A stretch of 64,000 nt of DNA from Lachnospiraceae bacterium. Lineage in GTDB: Bacteria > Bacillota > Clostridia > Lachnospirales > Lachnospiraceae. Each line of letters starts with the position of its first letter. Within the stretch, counting starts at the first letter, position 1. Shown one piece after another: positions 17,392 through 26,970 of the stretch. The stretch spans positions 51,661 through 115,660 of the forward strand of contig JAAVZL010000013.1 of assembly GCA_022791635.1 (NCBI GenBank). The letters are read 5' to 3'. A model generated the notes under the pieces. It made no database searches, was not told where the DNA came from, and saw only the letters and a list, made by a program, of their open reading frames with translations. Position numbers and translations under genes: made by a program.

Positions 17392-18621
17392 ATGAGACGG
17401 GTGCTTATTATAGGAGGCGGGGCCTCCGGCCTGACAGCCGCCATAAGCGCTGCCCGCAAGGGGGCAAAGGTAACGGTGCTGGAGCAGAACCGGCAGGCAG
17501 GAAAAAAGCTTCTGGTTACCGGCAACGGCCGCTGCAATCTGAGCAACCGGGATCAGGACCTGTCCTATTACCGGGGAAGCTCTCCGGAATTTATCCGGGC
17601 GGCCCTTAAGGCGTTCGGGCTAAAAGAGACCGAGGGCTTCTTTCGGGAGCTGGGCATTGTGTTAAGAAGCCGGGAGGGCTACCTGTACCCCTACAGCGAT
17701 CAGGCCTCTGCCGTGGCGGATGTCCTGCGGATGGAGGCAGAGCATCTGGGGGTGAAGCTGGCCCTCAATACCAGGGCAGAGAGGATTCAAAAGGTGGGGG
17801 AGCGTTTTCTGGTGGAGACAGAAGGATGGACCTACGAGGGAGATGCTCTGATTCTGGCAGCCGGATCCTGTGCGGCTCCGGAGACCGGCTCCGACGGAGG
17901 CGGCTACACCTTTGCAACGGCCCTGGGGCATAGCCTTATAGAGCCCCTTCCGGCTCTGGTTCAGCTTCGCTCCCGGGATCCGGCCTTTCCAAAGCTTAAG
18001 GGACTTCGCATGGAAGCCGGGGTCTCTCTCTTTTCGGAAGGAGCCCTGCTGGCCCGGGACAGAGGAGAGGTTCAGTTTACGGAGTACGGCCTCTCCGGAA
18101 TTCCCGTCTTTCAGGTGAGCCGCTATGGAGTGAGGGCTCTTCATGAGGGAAAGAAGGTGCGGGCAGTGCTGGATCTTCTGCCGTTCCTTAAGGAGGAGGA
18201 GCGGGAGAGCTTCTGGCAGGAACGGATGAGGAAGGGAGAGCATAAGAGCGCCGGAGGGCTTCTGGTGGGACTTTTCCCCAGGAAGATGGCAGACTGCCTC
18301 CTTAAGAGGGCGGGCATTCCTGGAGATCGAAAGGTTAAGGCCTTTACCGAAAAGGAGCGCCAGGCGCTTTCTTTGGCCGCTTCCTCTTTTGAGGTACGAA
18401 TTTCGGGAAGCAACGGCTTTGACCGGGCCCAGGTATGCTGCGGGGGCGTGGATACCAGGGAGATACAAGAGGTGACTATGGAATCCAGACGGGTGCCGGG
18501 GCTTTTCTTTGCCGGAGAGCTTCTGGATGTGGACGGAGCCTGCGGCGGCTACAATCTCCAGTGGGCCTGGACCAGCGGCTACCTGGCCGGATTTTACAGC
18601 GCAGAGGGAACGAGAACATGA
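17392..18621 (+). CDS. BaiN/RdsA-family NAD(P)/FAD-dependent oxidoreductase
   Basis: About 409 residues of the YhiN/HI0933 flavoprotein family. The N-terminal Rossmann motif VLIIGGGASGLTAAISAARKG ends with VTVLEQN binding FAD. GKKLLVTGNGRCNLSN is a family hallmark, and the C-terminus has GELLDVDGACGGYNLQWAWTSGYLAG, which closes the FAD site. ATG 17392 is chosen because it starts right at the Rossmann strand; GTG 17380 (spaced better from AGGAGAGAGG) is possible. Physiological substrate unknown. The stop overlaps the next gene's ATG. Confidence 0.9.
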   Translation: MRRVLIIGGGASGLTAAISAARKGAKVTVLEQNRQAGKKLLVTGNGRCNLSNRDQDLSYYRGSSPEFIRAALKAFGLKETEGFFRELGIVLRSREGYLYPYSDQASAVADVLRMEAEHLGVKLALNTRAERIQKVGERFLVETEGWTYEGDALILAAGSCAAPETGSDGGGYTFATALGHSLIEPLPALVQLRSRDPAFPKLKGLRMEAGVSLFSEGALLARDRGEVQFTEYGLSGIPVFQVSRYGVRALHEGKKVRAVLDLLPFLKEEERESFWQERMRKGEHKSAGGLLVGLFPRKMADCLLKRAGIPGDRKVKAFTEKERQALSLAASSFEVRISGSNGFDRAQVCCGGVDTREIQEVTMESRRVPGLFFAGELLDVDGACGGYNLQWAWTSGYLAGFYSAEGTRT

Positions 18622-20237
18622 TACGTATTCAACAAGTCAAGCTGGCCGTGGGCCATACGAGAGAGGAGCTTAAGCAAAAGCTTTGCCGGGAGCTAAAGCT
18701 TCCCAGAGAAGCTCTGCTTCATTATGAGATTCGCAGGCAGTCCATTGACGCCAGGAAAAAGCCCATTCAATATGTATACACTGTGGATGTTAAGGTGAGG
18801 GAGGAGGCCCGGGTCCTAAGGCGGGCGAAAAATCCCAAAGCCGCCCTGACGGAAACCCGTCCCTATGAGCTTCCAAAGCCCGGAAGAGAGTCCCTGCATC
18901 ACCGTCCGGTGGTGGTGGGAAGCGGGCCGGCAGGTCTTTTTTGCGGTCTTTTGCTTGCCCGGGCCGGCTATTGCCCCATCATTCTGGAACGGGGAAAGCC
19001 TGCAAGGGAGCGCAAGGAGAGCGTGGAGCGCTTCTGGAGTACGGGGGAGCTAAGTCCAAGCTCCAATGTGCAGTTTGGAGAGGGCGGCGCCGGAACCTTT
19101 TCCGACGGAAAGCTGGGGACCATGGTAAAGGATACGGCGGGCCGGAATCGGCTGGTGCTGGAGGCCTTTGTGGAGGCCGGGGCGCCGGAGGAGATTCTCT
19201 GGCAGAATAAGCCTCACCTGGGAACGGATCAGCTGATTGGAATCGTGGAACAAATCCGCCGCCGGATCGAAGCTCTGGGAGGTGAGTTTCGGTTTGAGAG
19301 CCAGATGACGGATCTCATCCTTGAAGGAGGACGGGTTCAGGGATTGAAGGTGGTTCATACCCGGGGAGAAGAGAAGGAGACCTATGAGCTTTTGGCGGAG
19401 GTTCTGGTTCTTGCGCCGGGGCACAGCGCCCGGGATACCTTTTGTATGCTGCAGGGCAGGGGGATTCCCATGGAACAGAAGTCCTTTGCCGTGGGCGTGC
19501 GCATGGAGCATCCGCAGGAAATGATTAATTTAAGCCAATATGGGACAGACTATCCAAAGGAGCTCGCTGCGGCCTCCTATAAGCTTACCAGAAAGGTTAC
19601 CGGCGGGCGGGGCGTCTATTCCTTTTGCATGTGTCCCGGCGGCTATGTGGTCAATGCTTCCTCAGAGAGAGAGGCTCTGGCCATAAACGGCATGAGCTAT
19701 CAGGCCAGGGCCGGGCGCAATGCCAACAGCGCCATGGTGGTAACCGTAGGCCCGAAGGACTTTGGAAGCGGCCACGTACTGGCCGGCATGGAGCTCCAGC
19801 GAAGACTTGAGAGGGCGGCCTATGAGGCGGGAGGGGGCCGGGTACCGGTACAGCTTTTCGAAGACTTCTGCCAGGGCGTCGTAAGCAAGGAGCTTGGGGA
19901 GATAGAGCCTGCCATCAAGGGGACCTGGACTTTCGCAGACGTGGGAGGAATTTTTCCCGGGGAGCTTAAAGCGGCTCTGACGGAGGGAATTCTTGGCTGT
20001 GAGCAGATCCTGCCGGGCTTTGCCAGAAAGGATGCCGTCTTAAGCGGCGTGGAAAGCCGCACCTCCTCCCCGGTGCGGATCTTAAGAAATCAGGAGATGG
20101 AGAGCCCGGTGGCAGGACTCTATCCCTGCGGCGAGGGCGCCGGGTATGCAGGAGGCATCACCTCCTCGGCCATGGACGGCGTCCGGACGGCGGAGGCCGT
20201 GATCCGGCGGTTCGGGAAAACAGAGGATGGAAAATAG
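18618..20237 (+). CDS. FAD-dependent dehydrogenase-like protein (COG2509 type)
   Basis: 539 residues. It starts at ATG 18618 within ATGA of the previous gene; an in-frame extension to 18435 would lie wholly inside that gene. An N-terminal ~95-residue alpha/beta region (MIRIQQVKLAVGHTREELK) precedes the FAD-binding domain (RPVVVGSGPAGLFCGLLLARAGYCP). Later motifs are SNVQFGEGGAGTFSDGKL, VLAPGHSARDTF and the C-terminal GEGAGYAGGITSSAMDG. Members are widespread in Firmicutes and annotated as uncharacterised FAD-dependent dehydrogenases. It ends the miaA operon. Confidence 0.88.
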   Translation: MIRIQQVKLAVGHTREELKQKLCRELKLPREALLHYEIRRQSIDARKKPIQYVYTVDVKVREEARVLRRAKNPKAALTETRPYELPKPGRESLHHRPVVVGSGPAGLFCGLLLARAGYCPIILERGKPARERKESVERFWSTGELSPSSNVQFGEGGAGTFSDGKLGTMVKDTAGRNRLVLEAFVEAGAPEEILWQNKPHLGTDQLIGIVEQIRRRIEALGGEFRFESQMTDLILEGGRVQGLKVVHTRGEEKETYELLAEVLVLAPGHSARDTFCMLQGRGIPMEQKSFAVGVRMEHPQEMINLSQYGTDYPKELAAASYKLTRKVTGGRGVYSFCMCPGGYVVNASSEREALAINGMSYQARAGRNANSAMVVTVGPKDFGSGHVLAGMELQRRLERAAYEAGGGRVPVQLFEDFCQGVVSKELGEIEPAIKGTWTFADVGGIFPGELKAALTEGILGCEQILPGFARKDAVLSGVESRTSSPVRILRNQEMESPVAGLYPCGEGAGYAGGITSSAMDGVRTAEAVIRRFGKTEDGK

Positions 20238-20365
20238 GAAGGAATAAGAGGGCTTCTGGCGAGGTTACAATTTTTGTAAAATGCTGTTAAAACCTGACGA
20301 AAAACCACAGAAAAACTTAAGATTTCTTCTCTATACAAGTGATTTTGTTTATGCTATTATATAAG

Positions 20366-20393
20366 TTGACCTAATACTGAGAATTGGTATAAG
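20366..20393 (+). promoter_or_regulatory. Sigma-A promoter for the elongasome/Min operon
   Basis: TTGACC (20366-20371), 16 bases, TATAAG (20388-20393). It is the only good promoter I see before ten tightly spaced genes (DUF4321 to mgsA), so it probably drives them. The rest of the 232-base gap is AT-rich with no other clear signal. Confidence 0.65.
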
Positions 20394-20469
20394 TTTACAG
20401 AAAATGCAAGTTATGTAAAGGGAAAAAGCCGGGAGCGCCCCGGATAAGCTGCAGAGGATGGAGGGAGTT

Positions 20470-20721
20470 ATGAAGTCGAAAAATGGCTGGGTGCTGCTGA
20501 TCATGCTGCTGTCAGGAATTGTTCTGGGGGGATTTATCGGGATGCTGACGGCCAATGTATCAGGCTTAAGCTGGCTGAATTACGGACAGAGCTTTGGGCT
20601 TGAGAGTCCCGTTGTTCTGGACCTGGGGCTGTTGGTGCTGACCTTCGGCCTGACCATTCAGATTTCGATTGCCAGTATCATCGGTGTTGTACTTGCAATC
20701 ATTATTTACCGAAAGCTATAG
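20470..20721 (+). CDS. DUF4321 small membrane protein
   Basis: 83 residues with two hydrophobic helices: WVLLIMLLSGIVLGGFIGML and ASIIGVVLAIIIYRKL with a further apolar stretch before it. ATG 20470 has GGAGGG five bases upstream, better than the in-frame ATG at 20458, which lies before that site. DUF4321 proteins typically sit directly upstream of radC-mreBCD in Clostridia, as here. Function unknown; an accessory role in cell-shape maintenance is only a guess from position. Confidence 0.82.
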   Translation: MKSKNGWVLLIMLLSGIVLGGFIGMLTANVSGLSWLNYGQSFGLESPVVLDLGLLVLTFGLTIQISIASIIGVVLAIIIYRKL

Positions 20722-20810
20722 GAAGTTTGGCAGCGCCTCCCGGGAAGGAGAGCTGCACACTGCCAAGTCCCAAGAACCGGACTGCCTGGAGAGCGGAAAG
20801 GAAGAAGCGG

Positions 20811-21539
20811 ATGAAGGCAACCATGAAGGAGTTATATGAAGGGGAACGCCCCTACGAGAAGTGCCTGTCAAAGGGAGCAAAGGCTCTTACGGACAAGGAG
20901 CTTCTGGCCGTGCTTTTGCGGACCGGAAGGGTGGGGGAGACGGCCTGTGAGCTGGCCGGAAGGATTTTAAACCTGCCGGGCTACCAGGGGCTTGCGGGCT
21001 TCGGGCGGATTCCCTTAGAGCGTCTCTTAGAGCTTAAGGGCGTGGGAAAGGTGAAGGCAGTGCAGCTAAAATGCGCGGCGGAGCTGTCCCTACGGATGGC
21101 AAAGGCTGCGGCGGTTGAGCGGTTGTGCTTTACAAATCCTGCAACCATCGCTGATTACTTTATGGAGGAGCTGCGCTACGAGGAACAGGAGCAGCTGATT
21201 GTGCTGTTTCTGGATACCCGAAGCCGGCTTTTAAAGGAAAAGCTGATGTTTCAGGGAACGGTGAATGCGTCCCTGGCATCGCCCCGGGAGATTTTTCTGG
21301 AGGCTCTTAAGGTGCACGCAGTACATGTGGTTCTGGTACACAATCATCCCAGCGGGGACGCTTCTCCCAGCCGGGATGATGTGCGGATCACAGAACGGAT
21401 TTGGCATGCGGGTGAGCTTTTGGGGATCCGGCTCTTGGATCATGTGATCATCGGAGACGGCTGCTACAGCAGCCTGCGGGAGCGAAGGCTTCTGCCGGAC
21501 ACCCGGGAGGATAAGGAAGCCGGCATGGCAAACGGATGA
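20811..21539 (+). CDS. radC: RadC-family JAB domain protein
   Basis: 242 residues from ATG 20811 (AAGGAAG six bases upstream; the in-frame start at 20727 lacks a site). The helix-hairpin-helix region LLELKGVGKVKAVQLKCAAEL is followed by the JAMM metalloprotease-like motif HNHPSGDASPSRDD. Once linked to DNA repair, the family's true role is unresolved. The position just before mreB is the standard Firmicutes arrangement. Confidence 0.94.
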   Translation: MKATMKELYEGERPYEKCLSKGAKALTDKELLAVLLRTGRVGETACELAGRILNLPGYQGLAGFGRIPLERLLELKGVGKVKAVQLKCAAELSLRMAKAAAVERLCFTNPATIADYFMEELRYEEQEQLIVLFLDTRSRLLKEKLMFQGTVNASLASPREIFLEALKVHAVHVVLVHNHPSGDASPSRDDVRITERIWHAGELLGIRLLDHVIIGDGCYSSLRERRLLPDTREDKEAGMANG

Positions 21540-21563
21540 ACAGAAGAAGGAGAGGAAGAGAAC

Positions 21564-22571
21564 ATGCCTGCACAGAGTTTTGGATGTGACTTTGGAACGA
21601 GCAGTATTAAAATCTACAGTAAGGAGAGCGATACCATATACTGTGAAAAGAATATGGTAGCCATCGAGGAAAAGAAAGGGATGATCGCCTACGGAGACGA
21701 GGCCTTTGATATGCATGAGAAGGCGCCTGCCAATATTGAGGTGCTCTATCCTATGTCCTTTGGCACGGTGGCAAGCATTACCTATATGCAGGATTTTCTG
21801 CGGGCCTTCCTGGAGTCTCATACTAAGGGAAATCTAAAGGGCGCGGAGTTTTTGGTAGCTCTGCCCACGGATGTTCAGGATCGTGTGTTTACCACCCTGG
21901 TTCACGGAACGGGCCTGAAGTCCAAGAATATTCAGCTGATTGACAAGCCGGTGGCAGCAGGCCTTGGCCTTGGCCTGGATGTGACCCAGGCGCAGGGGGT
22001 TATGGTGGTGGATGTGGGAGCGGATACCACCGAGATCTCCATCCTTTCTTTGGGCGGAACTGTTACCAGCAAGCTCATTAAGACAGGAGGCAATAAGATT
22101 GACGAGGCGATTTCCAGCGCCATCCGCCGGGAGTACGGCTACTTTATCGGCAACAAGACGGCGGAGATCCTGAAAAATGAGCTGGGCTATATGCCGGGGA
22201 ATACGGAAGCCAAGCGGGAGATCTGCGGCCGCAATATGGCCCTCGGCCTTCCTGCTCTTCTGGAGATTACGGCGGACTTTGTGGCAAAGGCCATTTCCGA
22301 GCAGCTGAAAACCATTGTGGATGCCATCAAAATGATTCTGGAGCGCACACCGCCGGAGCTTGGAGTGGACATTATCCGCAACGGCATTTATCTCACCGGC
22401 GGAGTAGCCAATTTAAAGGGGCTGGATGAGCAGATTTCCAAGGCCACCAACATCCGGGTCAACATGGTAGACCGGCCGGAGGAGTGTGTGGCAAGAGGCC
22501 TGGAGCGGGTGATCAAGGAGAGAGAGTTCCGCAGTCTGACCTTTGACACCAAGGAGCAGGTATTCAATTAA
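21564..22571 (+). CDS. mreB: Rod-shape-determining actin homologue MreB/Mbl
   Basis: 335 residues of the actin fold: phosphate 1 motif FGCDFGTSSIKIYSK, phosphate 2 VVDVGADTTEISILSLGG and adenosine motif YLTGGVANLKGLDEQISKAT. It forms membrane-associated filaments that guide lateral wall synthesis with MreC, MreD, RodA and PBP2, all encoded just downstream. The ribosome binding site is GGAGAGGAAG. MreB and Mbl cannot be told apart here, but the context favours MreB. Confidence 0.96.
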   Translation: MPAQSFGCDFGTSSIKIYSKESDTIYCEKNMVAIEEKKGMIAYGDEAFDMHEKAPANIEVLYPMSFGTVASITYMQDFLRAFLESHTKGNLKGAEFLVALPTDVQDRVFTTLVHGTGLKSKNIQLIDKPVAAGLGLGLDVTQAQGVMVVDVGADTTEISILSLGGTVTSKLIKTGGNKIDEAISSAIRREYGYFIGNKTAEILKNELGYMPGNTEAKREICGRNMALGLPALLEITADFVAKAISEQLKTIVDAIKMILERTPPELGVDIIRNGIYLTGGVANLKGLDEQISKATNIRVNMVDRPEECVARGLERVIKEREFRSLTFDTKEQVFN

Positions 22572-22583
22572 TTCGGGTGTATT

Positions 22584-23435
22584 ATGAAAAAAAGAAATCA
22601 TTTTTCCATACCGACAAAATATATATTTGCGGTACTTGCGGCCCTGTGTGTGGTTTTGATGTTTGTATCCTACAGCACCGGCCTGGGAGGCGCTTCCCTT
22701 GGAAGAGTTGCCGGGTATGTGTTTGTACCCTTTGAGCAGGGACTTGGCGGAGTAGGAAGCTGGCTGAGGGAAAAAAAGGACGTGCTGGAGGATCTGGCAG
22801 CCGTTCAGGCCCACAACCAGGAGCTGCAGGCTCAGGTGGACGAGCTCACCATGGAGAACAGCCTTCTGATTCAGAGTCAGTACCGCCTGGAACAACTGGA
22901 GGAGCTCTACGAGCTGGACCAGACCTACGGCGACTTCAGCAAGGTGGCGGCCAATATCATTGCCACGGACGGAGGAAATTGGTTCAATACCTTTGTGATA
23001 GATAAAGGAACCGAGGATGGAGTGGATATCGGAATGAATGTGATTGCCGGCAGCGGTCTGGTGGGAATTGTCACCAAGTCCGGCGATAACTGGGCTCAGG
23101 TTCGCTCCATCATTGACGATTTGAGCCATGTAAGCGCAAAGACCCTCTCCACCTCGGATCTGTGCTTTGTAAACGGGGATCTGCAGCTTATGAACGAGGG
23201 CTTTATCCGTCTGGAGCAGTTAAAGGATCCCCAGGATCAGATTGCTATCGGAGAAAAGATTGTCACCTCCCATGTAAGCGACCGCTATCACGAGGGAATT
23301 CTGATCGGCTATGTCAATGAATTGACCCAGGATTCCAATAACCTGACCAAGTCTGGCACGCTGACGCCGGCGGTGGACTTTGAGCATCTGCACACGGTTT
23401 TGGTGATTACGGATTTAAAGCAGACAGTGCCGTAA
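22584..23435 (+). CDS. mreC: Rod-shape-determining protein MreC
   Basis: 283 residues: cytoplasmic tail, one membrane helix (residues ~13-35, IFAVLAALCVVLMFVSYSTG), an external coiled coil (about 70-115, AVQAHNQELQAQVDELTMEN) and beta domains with DKGTEDGVDIGMNVIAGSGLVG, the family's most conserved stretch. It links cytoplasmic MreB to PBP2 outside the membrane. It begins 12 bp after mreB. Confidence 0.95.
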   Translation: MKKRNHFSIPTKYIFAVLAALCVVLMFVSYSTGLGGASLGRVAGYVFVPFEQGLGGVGSWLREKKDVLEDLAAVQAHNQELQAQVDELTMENSLLIQSQYRLEQLEELYELDQTYGDFSKVAANIIATDGGNWFNTFVIDKGTEDGVDIGMNVIAGSGLVGIVTKSGDNWAQVRSIIDDLSHVSAKTLSTSDLCFVNGDLQLMNEGFIRLEQLKDPQDQIAIGEKIVTSHVSDRYHEGILIGYVNELTQDSNNLTKSGTLTPAVDFEHLHTVLVITDLKQTVP

Positions 23436-23491
23436 AGCCGTGTTCTTTGAGAAGCGTGTAAAATGAAAAGAAAAGGATCCGGAATTGTTTT

Positions 23492-24058
23492 ATGAAACAG
23501 AAGCTGGTAACCGCACTTTTGATTATGGTATGCTTTATCTTACAGTGTACCGTGTTTAAGGCCCTGGCCCTGGCCTCGATCTCCCCCAATCTTCTTTTGA
23601 TTGTAACCTCTTCCTTAGGCTTTATGCGGGGAGAGCGGGAGGGACTGGTGATTGGATTTTTCTGCGGCCTTCTCTTGGATATTTTCTTTGGAAGCCTTCT
23701 TGGCTTCTATGCGCTTTTGTATATGTTTCTGGGATATGGAAGCGGTCTGTTCCATATGATTTTTTACGATGAAGATATCAAGCTTCCCATGGTTTGGATT
23801 GCCCTAAGCGAGGTGGTCTATGGCTTGAGCGTTTATTTTTTCATGTTCCTGATGCGGAGCAAGTTTGAATTTGGGTACTACTTTATTCATATTATTTTGC
23901 CGGAGCTCATTTACACCGTGGCGCTGACCATTCTTTTGTACCGTCCGATTCAGAAGTTTAACAGTCTTCTGGATCGCCTGGGCGGCGATACGGTCCGTGA
24001 TTATTACACATCATCCGGAACCATGGGTCAGACCGAGAATCAGACAGAGGAGCCTTGA
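23492..24058 (+). CDS. mreD: Rod-shape-determining protein MreD
   Basis: 188 residues and about five membrane helices (LVTALLIMVCFILQCTVF; GLVIGFFCGLLLDIFFG; LLGFYALLYMFLGYGSGLF; ALSEVVYGLSVYFFMFLM; ILPELIYTVALTILLYRPI). GLLLDIFFGSLLGFYAL is the recognisable MreD stretch. It lies between mreC and the PBP2 gene as usual, and its stop overlaps the proposed TTG start of the next gene. Confidence 0.93.
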   Translation: MKQKLVTALLIMVCFILQCTVFKALALASISPNLLLIVTSSLGFMRGEREGLVIGFFCGLLLDIFFGSLLGFYALLYMFLGYGSGLFHMIFYDEDIKLPMVWIALSEVVYGLSVYFFMFLMRSKFEFGYYFIHIILPELIYTVALTILLYRPIQKFNSLLDRLGGDTVRDYYTSSGTMGQTENQTEEP

Positions 24059-26949
24059 GATTGTTTAGAGATATACGAGAAGCCTTGTGGAATGTAATAA
24101 AATCCAGAATTTTTCTGCTGATGGTAGTCTTTATGGTGATGTTTGCCATTTTGCTCCAGCGGGTCTTTTATCTGCAGATTGTAAAGGGGGAAGAGTATCA
24201 GGATACCTTTTCCCTGATGACGGAACGGGAGCTTTCTCTAACCAGTACCCGGGGTAATATCTACGATCGAAACGGCAACGTACTGGCCTACAGCGAGATT
24301 TCCTACTCTGTGACCATCCAGGATAACGGGTCCTACCGCAATCAGGATACCAAGAATGCGAAGCTTAATCAGATTATCTACCGGTTGATTAAGCTCATTG
24401 AGAAGAATGGGGATCAGGTGGTAAGCGATCTGGGGATTGTCCTGGAAAACGGAAAATTTGCCTTTTCCCTGGAGGGAAATTCCCTTCTCAGACTGAAGGC
24501 GGATGTGTACGGCAAGTCAAAGCTTAGTGAGCTTACGGCAGAGGAGGAGCTCTCCGACGCCCAGGCGGTGATGGATTATCTCTGTGAGAAGCGCTATGGA
24601 ATCAAGTCCTCCTATACGGAAAAGGAGAAGGAGACCTACGATCTGACCGTGTCCGGCTATACGCCGGAGGAGCAGCTTAAGATTGCCACCATCCGGTTTT
24701 CCATGGCCTCCAACAGCTATAAGCGCTATGTGGCAACTACCGTGGCGGTGAATGTGTCCGAGGAGACGGTGGCTGCCGTGCTGGAGAATCAGGACAGCCT
24801 TCAGGGGGCAGGAATTGAGGAGAGCAGCCGCCGGATTTATCCGGACAGCGAATATTTCTCTCCCCTGATTGGATACATCGGCAAGGCCTCTCAGGAAGAG
24901 CTTGACGCTCTCAAGGCGGAGAATCCCGACTATGAGCTCAATGACATTGTGGGAAAGGCCGGCATTGAGCAGTATATGGAGACGAAGCTTCAGGGCTTAA
25001 AGGGCTATGAGAAGATGTATGTGGACAGCGTGGGAAGGGTCCTTGAGGTAGTGGAGAGCAAGGAGCCGGTTCCGGGCAACAATGTCTATCTGACCATTGA
25101 CAAGGATCTGCAGATCGCCATCTACAACCTGATTGAGCAGAAGCTTGCGGGAATTCTCATCAGCAAGATTGACAATATCAAGGAGTATGTGCCGGGGCCT
25201 AAGGCCAGTGCGGAGAAGATTCGCATTCCCGTGTACGATGTCTATTATGCCCTTATCGAGAATCACGTCATTGATATTGCCCGCTTTTCCGGCGAGGATG
25301 CGTCGGAGCTGGAGCGAAGCATTTATGAGCGGTTCTTAAGCAAGCGGGAGCAGGCGGTGGCCGCCATTCTGGCAGAGCTTGGCACGGAAAGCCCCACAGC
25401 CTATCAGAACCTGTCCAAGGAAATGATGAACTATATGAGCTATGTAGTATCCGATGTGCTCATGGGGGAAAATCAGGTGCTGATGAGCGACGCGGTGAAT
25501 ACGTCGGATCCCACCTACATTGCCTGGACCACGGAAGAGGTCATCAGCCTTCAGGAGTATCTAAAGTATGCCATCTCCATGAACTGGATTGATGTGACCA
25601 AGATTTCCGGGGATCATCCCTATCTGGATTCCCAGGAGATCTATCAGGCGGTTCTGGATTATATGAAGGATTACCTTATGGAGGATGATGCCTTCAGCCG
25701 TATGCTCTATAAATATATGATTTTGGACGATCTTGTTTCCGGAAAGGAAATTTCCCTTTTATTATATGAGCAAGGTGTGTTAGAATATGATGAGGAAACA
25801 ATTTCCAGATTGCAGTCCAACCAGCTTTCGGCCTACAATTTTATGATTGAGAAGATCCGAAACCTGGAGATTACCCCGGCCCAGCTGGCTCTGGAGCCCT
25901 GCAGCGCCGGTGTGATGGTGGTGGATGTGAATACGGGGCAGACTCTGGCCTGCGTCACCTACCCAAGCTATGACAACAACCGTCTGACCAATGTGATGGA
26001 TTCCGCATATTTTGGTCAGCTGCAGCAAGATTTGTCCTCCCCCTTTGTCAATCGGGCCACTCAGGAGAATCTGGCGCCGGGCTCTACCTTTAAGCCGGTG
26101 GTGGCGGTTGCGGGCCTGGAGGAGGGAGCCATCACCGTGAGTGAGAACATTTACGGAAGAGGCATTTTTATGGATGTGGATCGGCCGCCTACCTGCTGGA
26201 TTTACAATCAGTACGGAGGCCACCACGGAGACGAGAATGTAAGCACGGCTATCCGGGATTCCTGCAACTATTATTTCTATGAGGTAGGCTACCGTCTTTC
26301 CGGAGGAAGGACCAGCAATACCTACTCCACGGATCGGGGACTTTCCACCCTGGAGAAATATGCCCGGATGTTTGGCTTCGGCGACAAGTCCGGACTGGAG
26401 ATTCCGGAGTACGATCCGCAGATTTCGGATCTGGACCCGGTGCGTTCCGCCATCGGACAGGGCACCAACAGCTATTCGGTATCTCATATCGCCCGCTATG
26501 TGGCAACCCTTGCCAATCGGGGAAACTGCTATAACCTGACCCTCTTAGATCGTCTGGAGACTACGGACGGAAAACTGGTGGAAAAGTATGAGCCAAAGCT
26601 TCTGAATCGGGTAGAGATTGCCGACAGTACCTGGGATGCGGTACAGACCGGCATGCGTATGGTGGCGGAGAAGACGGCAGCCCTGAACAGTCTCGGGATT
26701 ACCATGGCAGGCAAGACGGGTACGGCTCAGCAAAGCAAGAGTCATCCCAACCACGCGCTGTTTGTGGGCTATGCCCCCTTTGAACAGCCGGAAATCGCCC
26801 TGACTGTCCGGATTGCCAACGGCTATACCTCCGGAAATGCGGCGGAGCTGGGAGCCGACATTCTGAAATACTACTTCCATCTCGTGGACGAGGAGGAGCT
26901 TATCAGCGGAACGGCCAGCCAGGGAACAGGAGAGAATATTGCAGATTAG
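24055..26949 (+). CDS. mrdA: Penicillin-binding protein 2, elongation transpeptidase, with a large insert
   Basis: A class B PBP that cross-links peptidoglycan during elongation with RodA. One N-terminal membrane helix (VVFMVMFAILLQRVFYLQI), then the dimerisation domain with STRGNIYDRNGNVLAYSE. The transpeptidase has SxxK in APGSTFKPV, SxN in DSCNYYF and KTGT in AGKTGTAQQS. At 964 residues it is about 300 longer than typical PBP2. The excess is a ~250-residue, mainly helical segment (about 365-615) inserted between TIDKDLQ and GVMVVDVNTG. TTG 24055 follows AGAGGAG; TTG 24061 is possible. Confidence 0.93.
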   Translation: MRLFRDIREALWNVIKSRIFLLMVVFMVMFAILLQRVFYLQIVKGEEYQDTFSLMTERELSLTSTRGNIYDRNGNVLAYSEISYSVTIQDNGSYRNQDTKNAKLNQIIYRLIKLIEKNGDQVVSDLGIVLENGKFAFSLEGNSLLRLKADVYGKSKLSELTAEEELSDAQAVMDYLCEKRYGIKSSYTEKEKETYDLTVSGYTPEEQLKIATIRFSMASNSYKRYVATTVAVNVSEETVAAVLENQDSLQGAGIEESSRRIYPDSEYFSPLIGYIGKASQEELDALKAENPDYELNDIVGKAGIEQYMETKLQGLKGYEKMYVDSVGRVLEVVESKEPVPGNNVYLTIDKDLQIAIYNLIEQKLAGILISKIDNIKEYVPGPKASAEKIRIPVYDVYYALIENHVIDIARFSGEDASELERSIYERFLSKREQAVAAILAELGTESPTAYQNLSKEMMNYMSYVVSDVLMGENQVLMSDAVNTSDPTYIAWTTEEVISLQEYLKYAISMNWIDVTKISGDHPYLDSQEIYQAVLDYMKDYLMEDDAFSRMLYKYMILDDLVSGKEISLLLYEQGVLEYDEETISRLQSNQLSAYNFMIEKIRNLEITPAQLALEPCSAGVMVVDVNTGQTLACVTYPSYDNNRLTNVMDSAYFGQLQQDLSSPFVNRATQENLAPGSTFKPVVAVAGLEEGAITVSENIYGRGIFMDVDRPPTCWIYNQYGGHHGDENVSTAIRDSCNYYFYEVGYRLSGGRTSNTYSTDRGLSTLEKYARMFGFGDKSGLEIPEYDPQISDLDPVRSAIGQGTNSYSVSHIARYVATLANRGNCYNLTLLDRLETTDGKLVEKYEPKLLNRVEIADSTWDAVQTGMRMVAEKTAALNSLGITMAGKTGTAQQSKSHPNHALFVGYAPFEQPEIALTVRIANGYTSGNAAELGADILKYYFHLVDEEELISGTASQGTGENIAD

Positions 26950-26970
26950 ATCTGACATAGGAGAGAAGTT

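Noticed and set aside
18435..18617. 61-codon upstream extension of the COG2509-like gene
   Set aside because: Lies inside the previous gene; the ATGA overlap at 18618 starts the conserved N-terminus.
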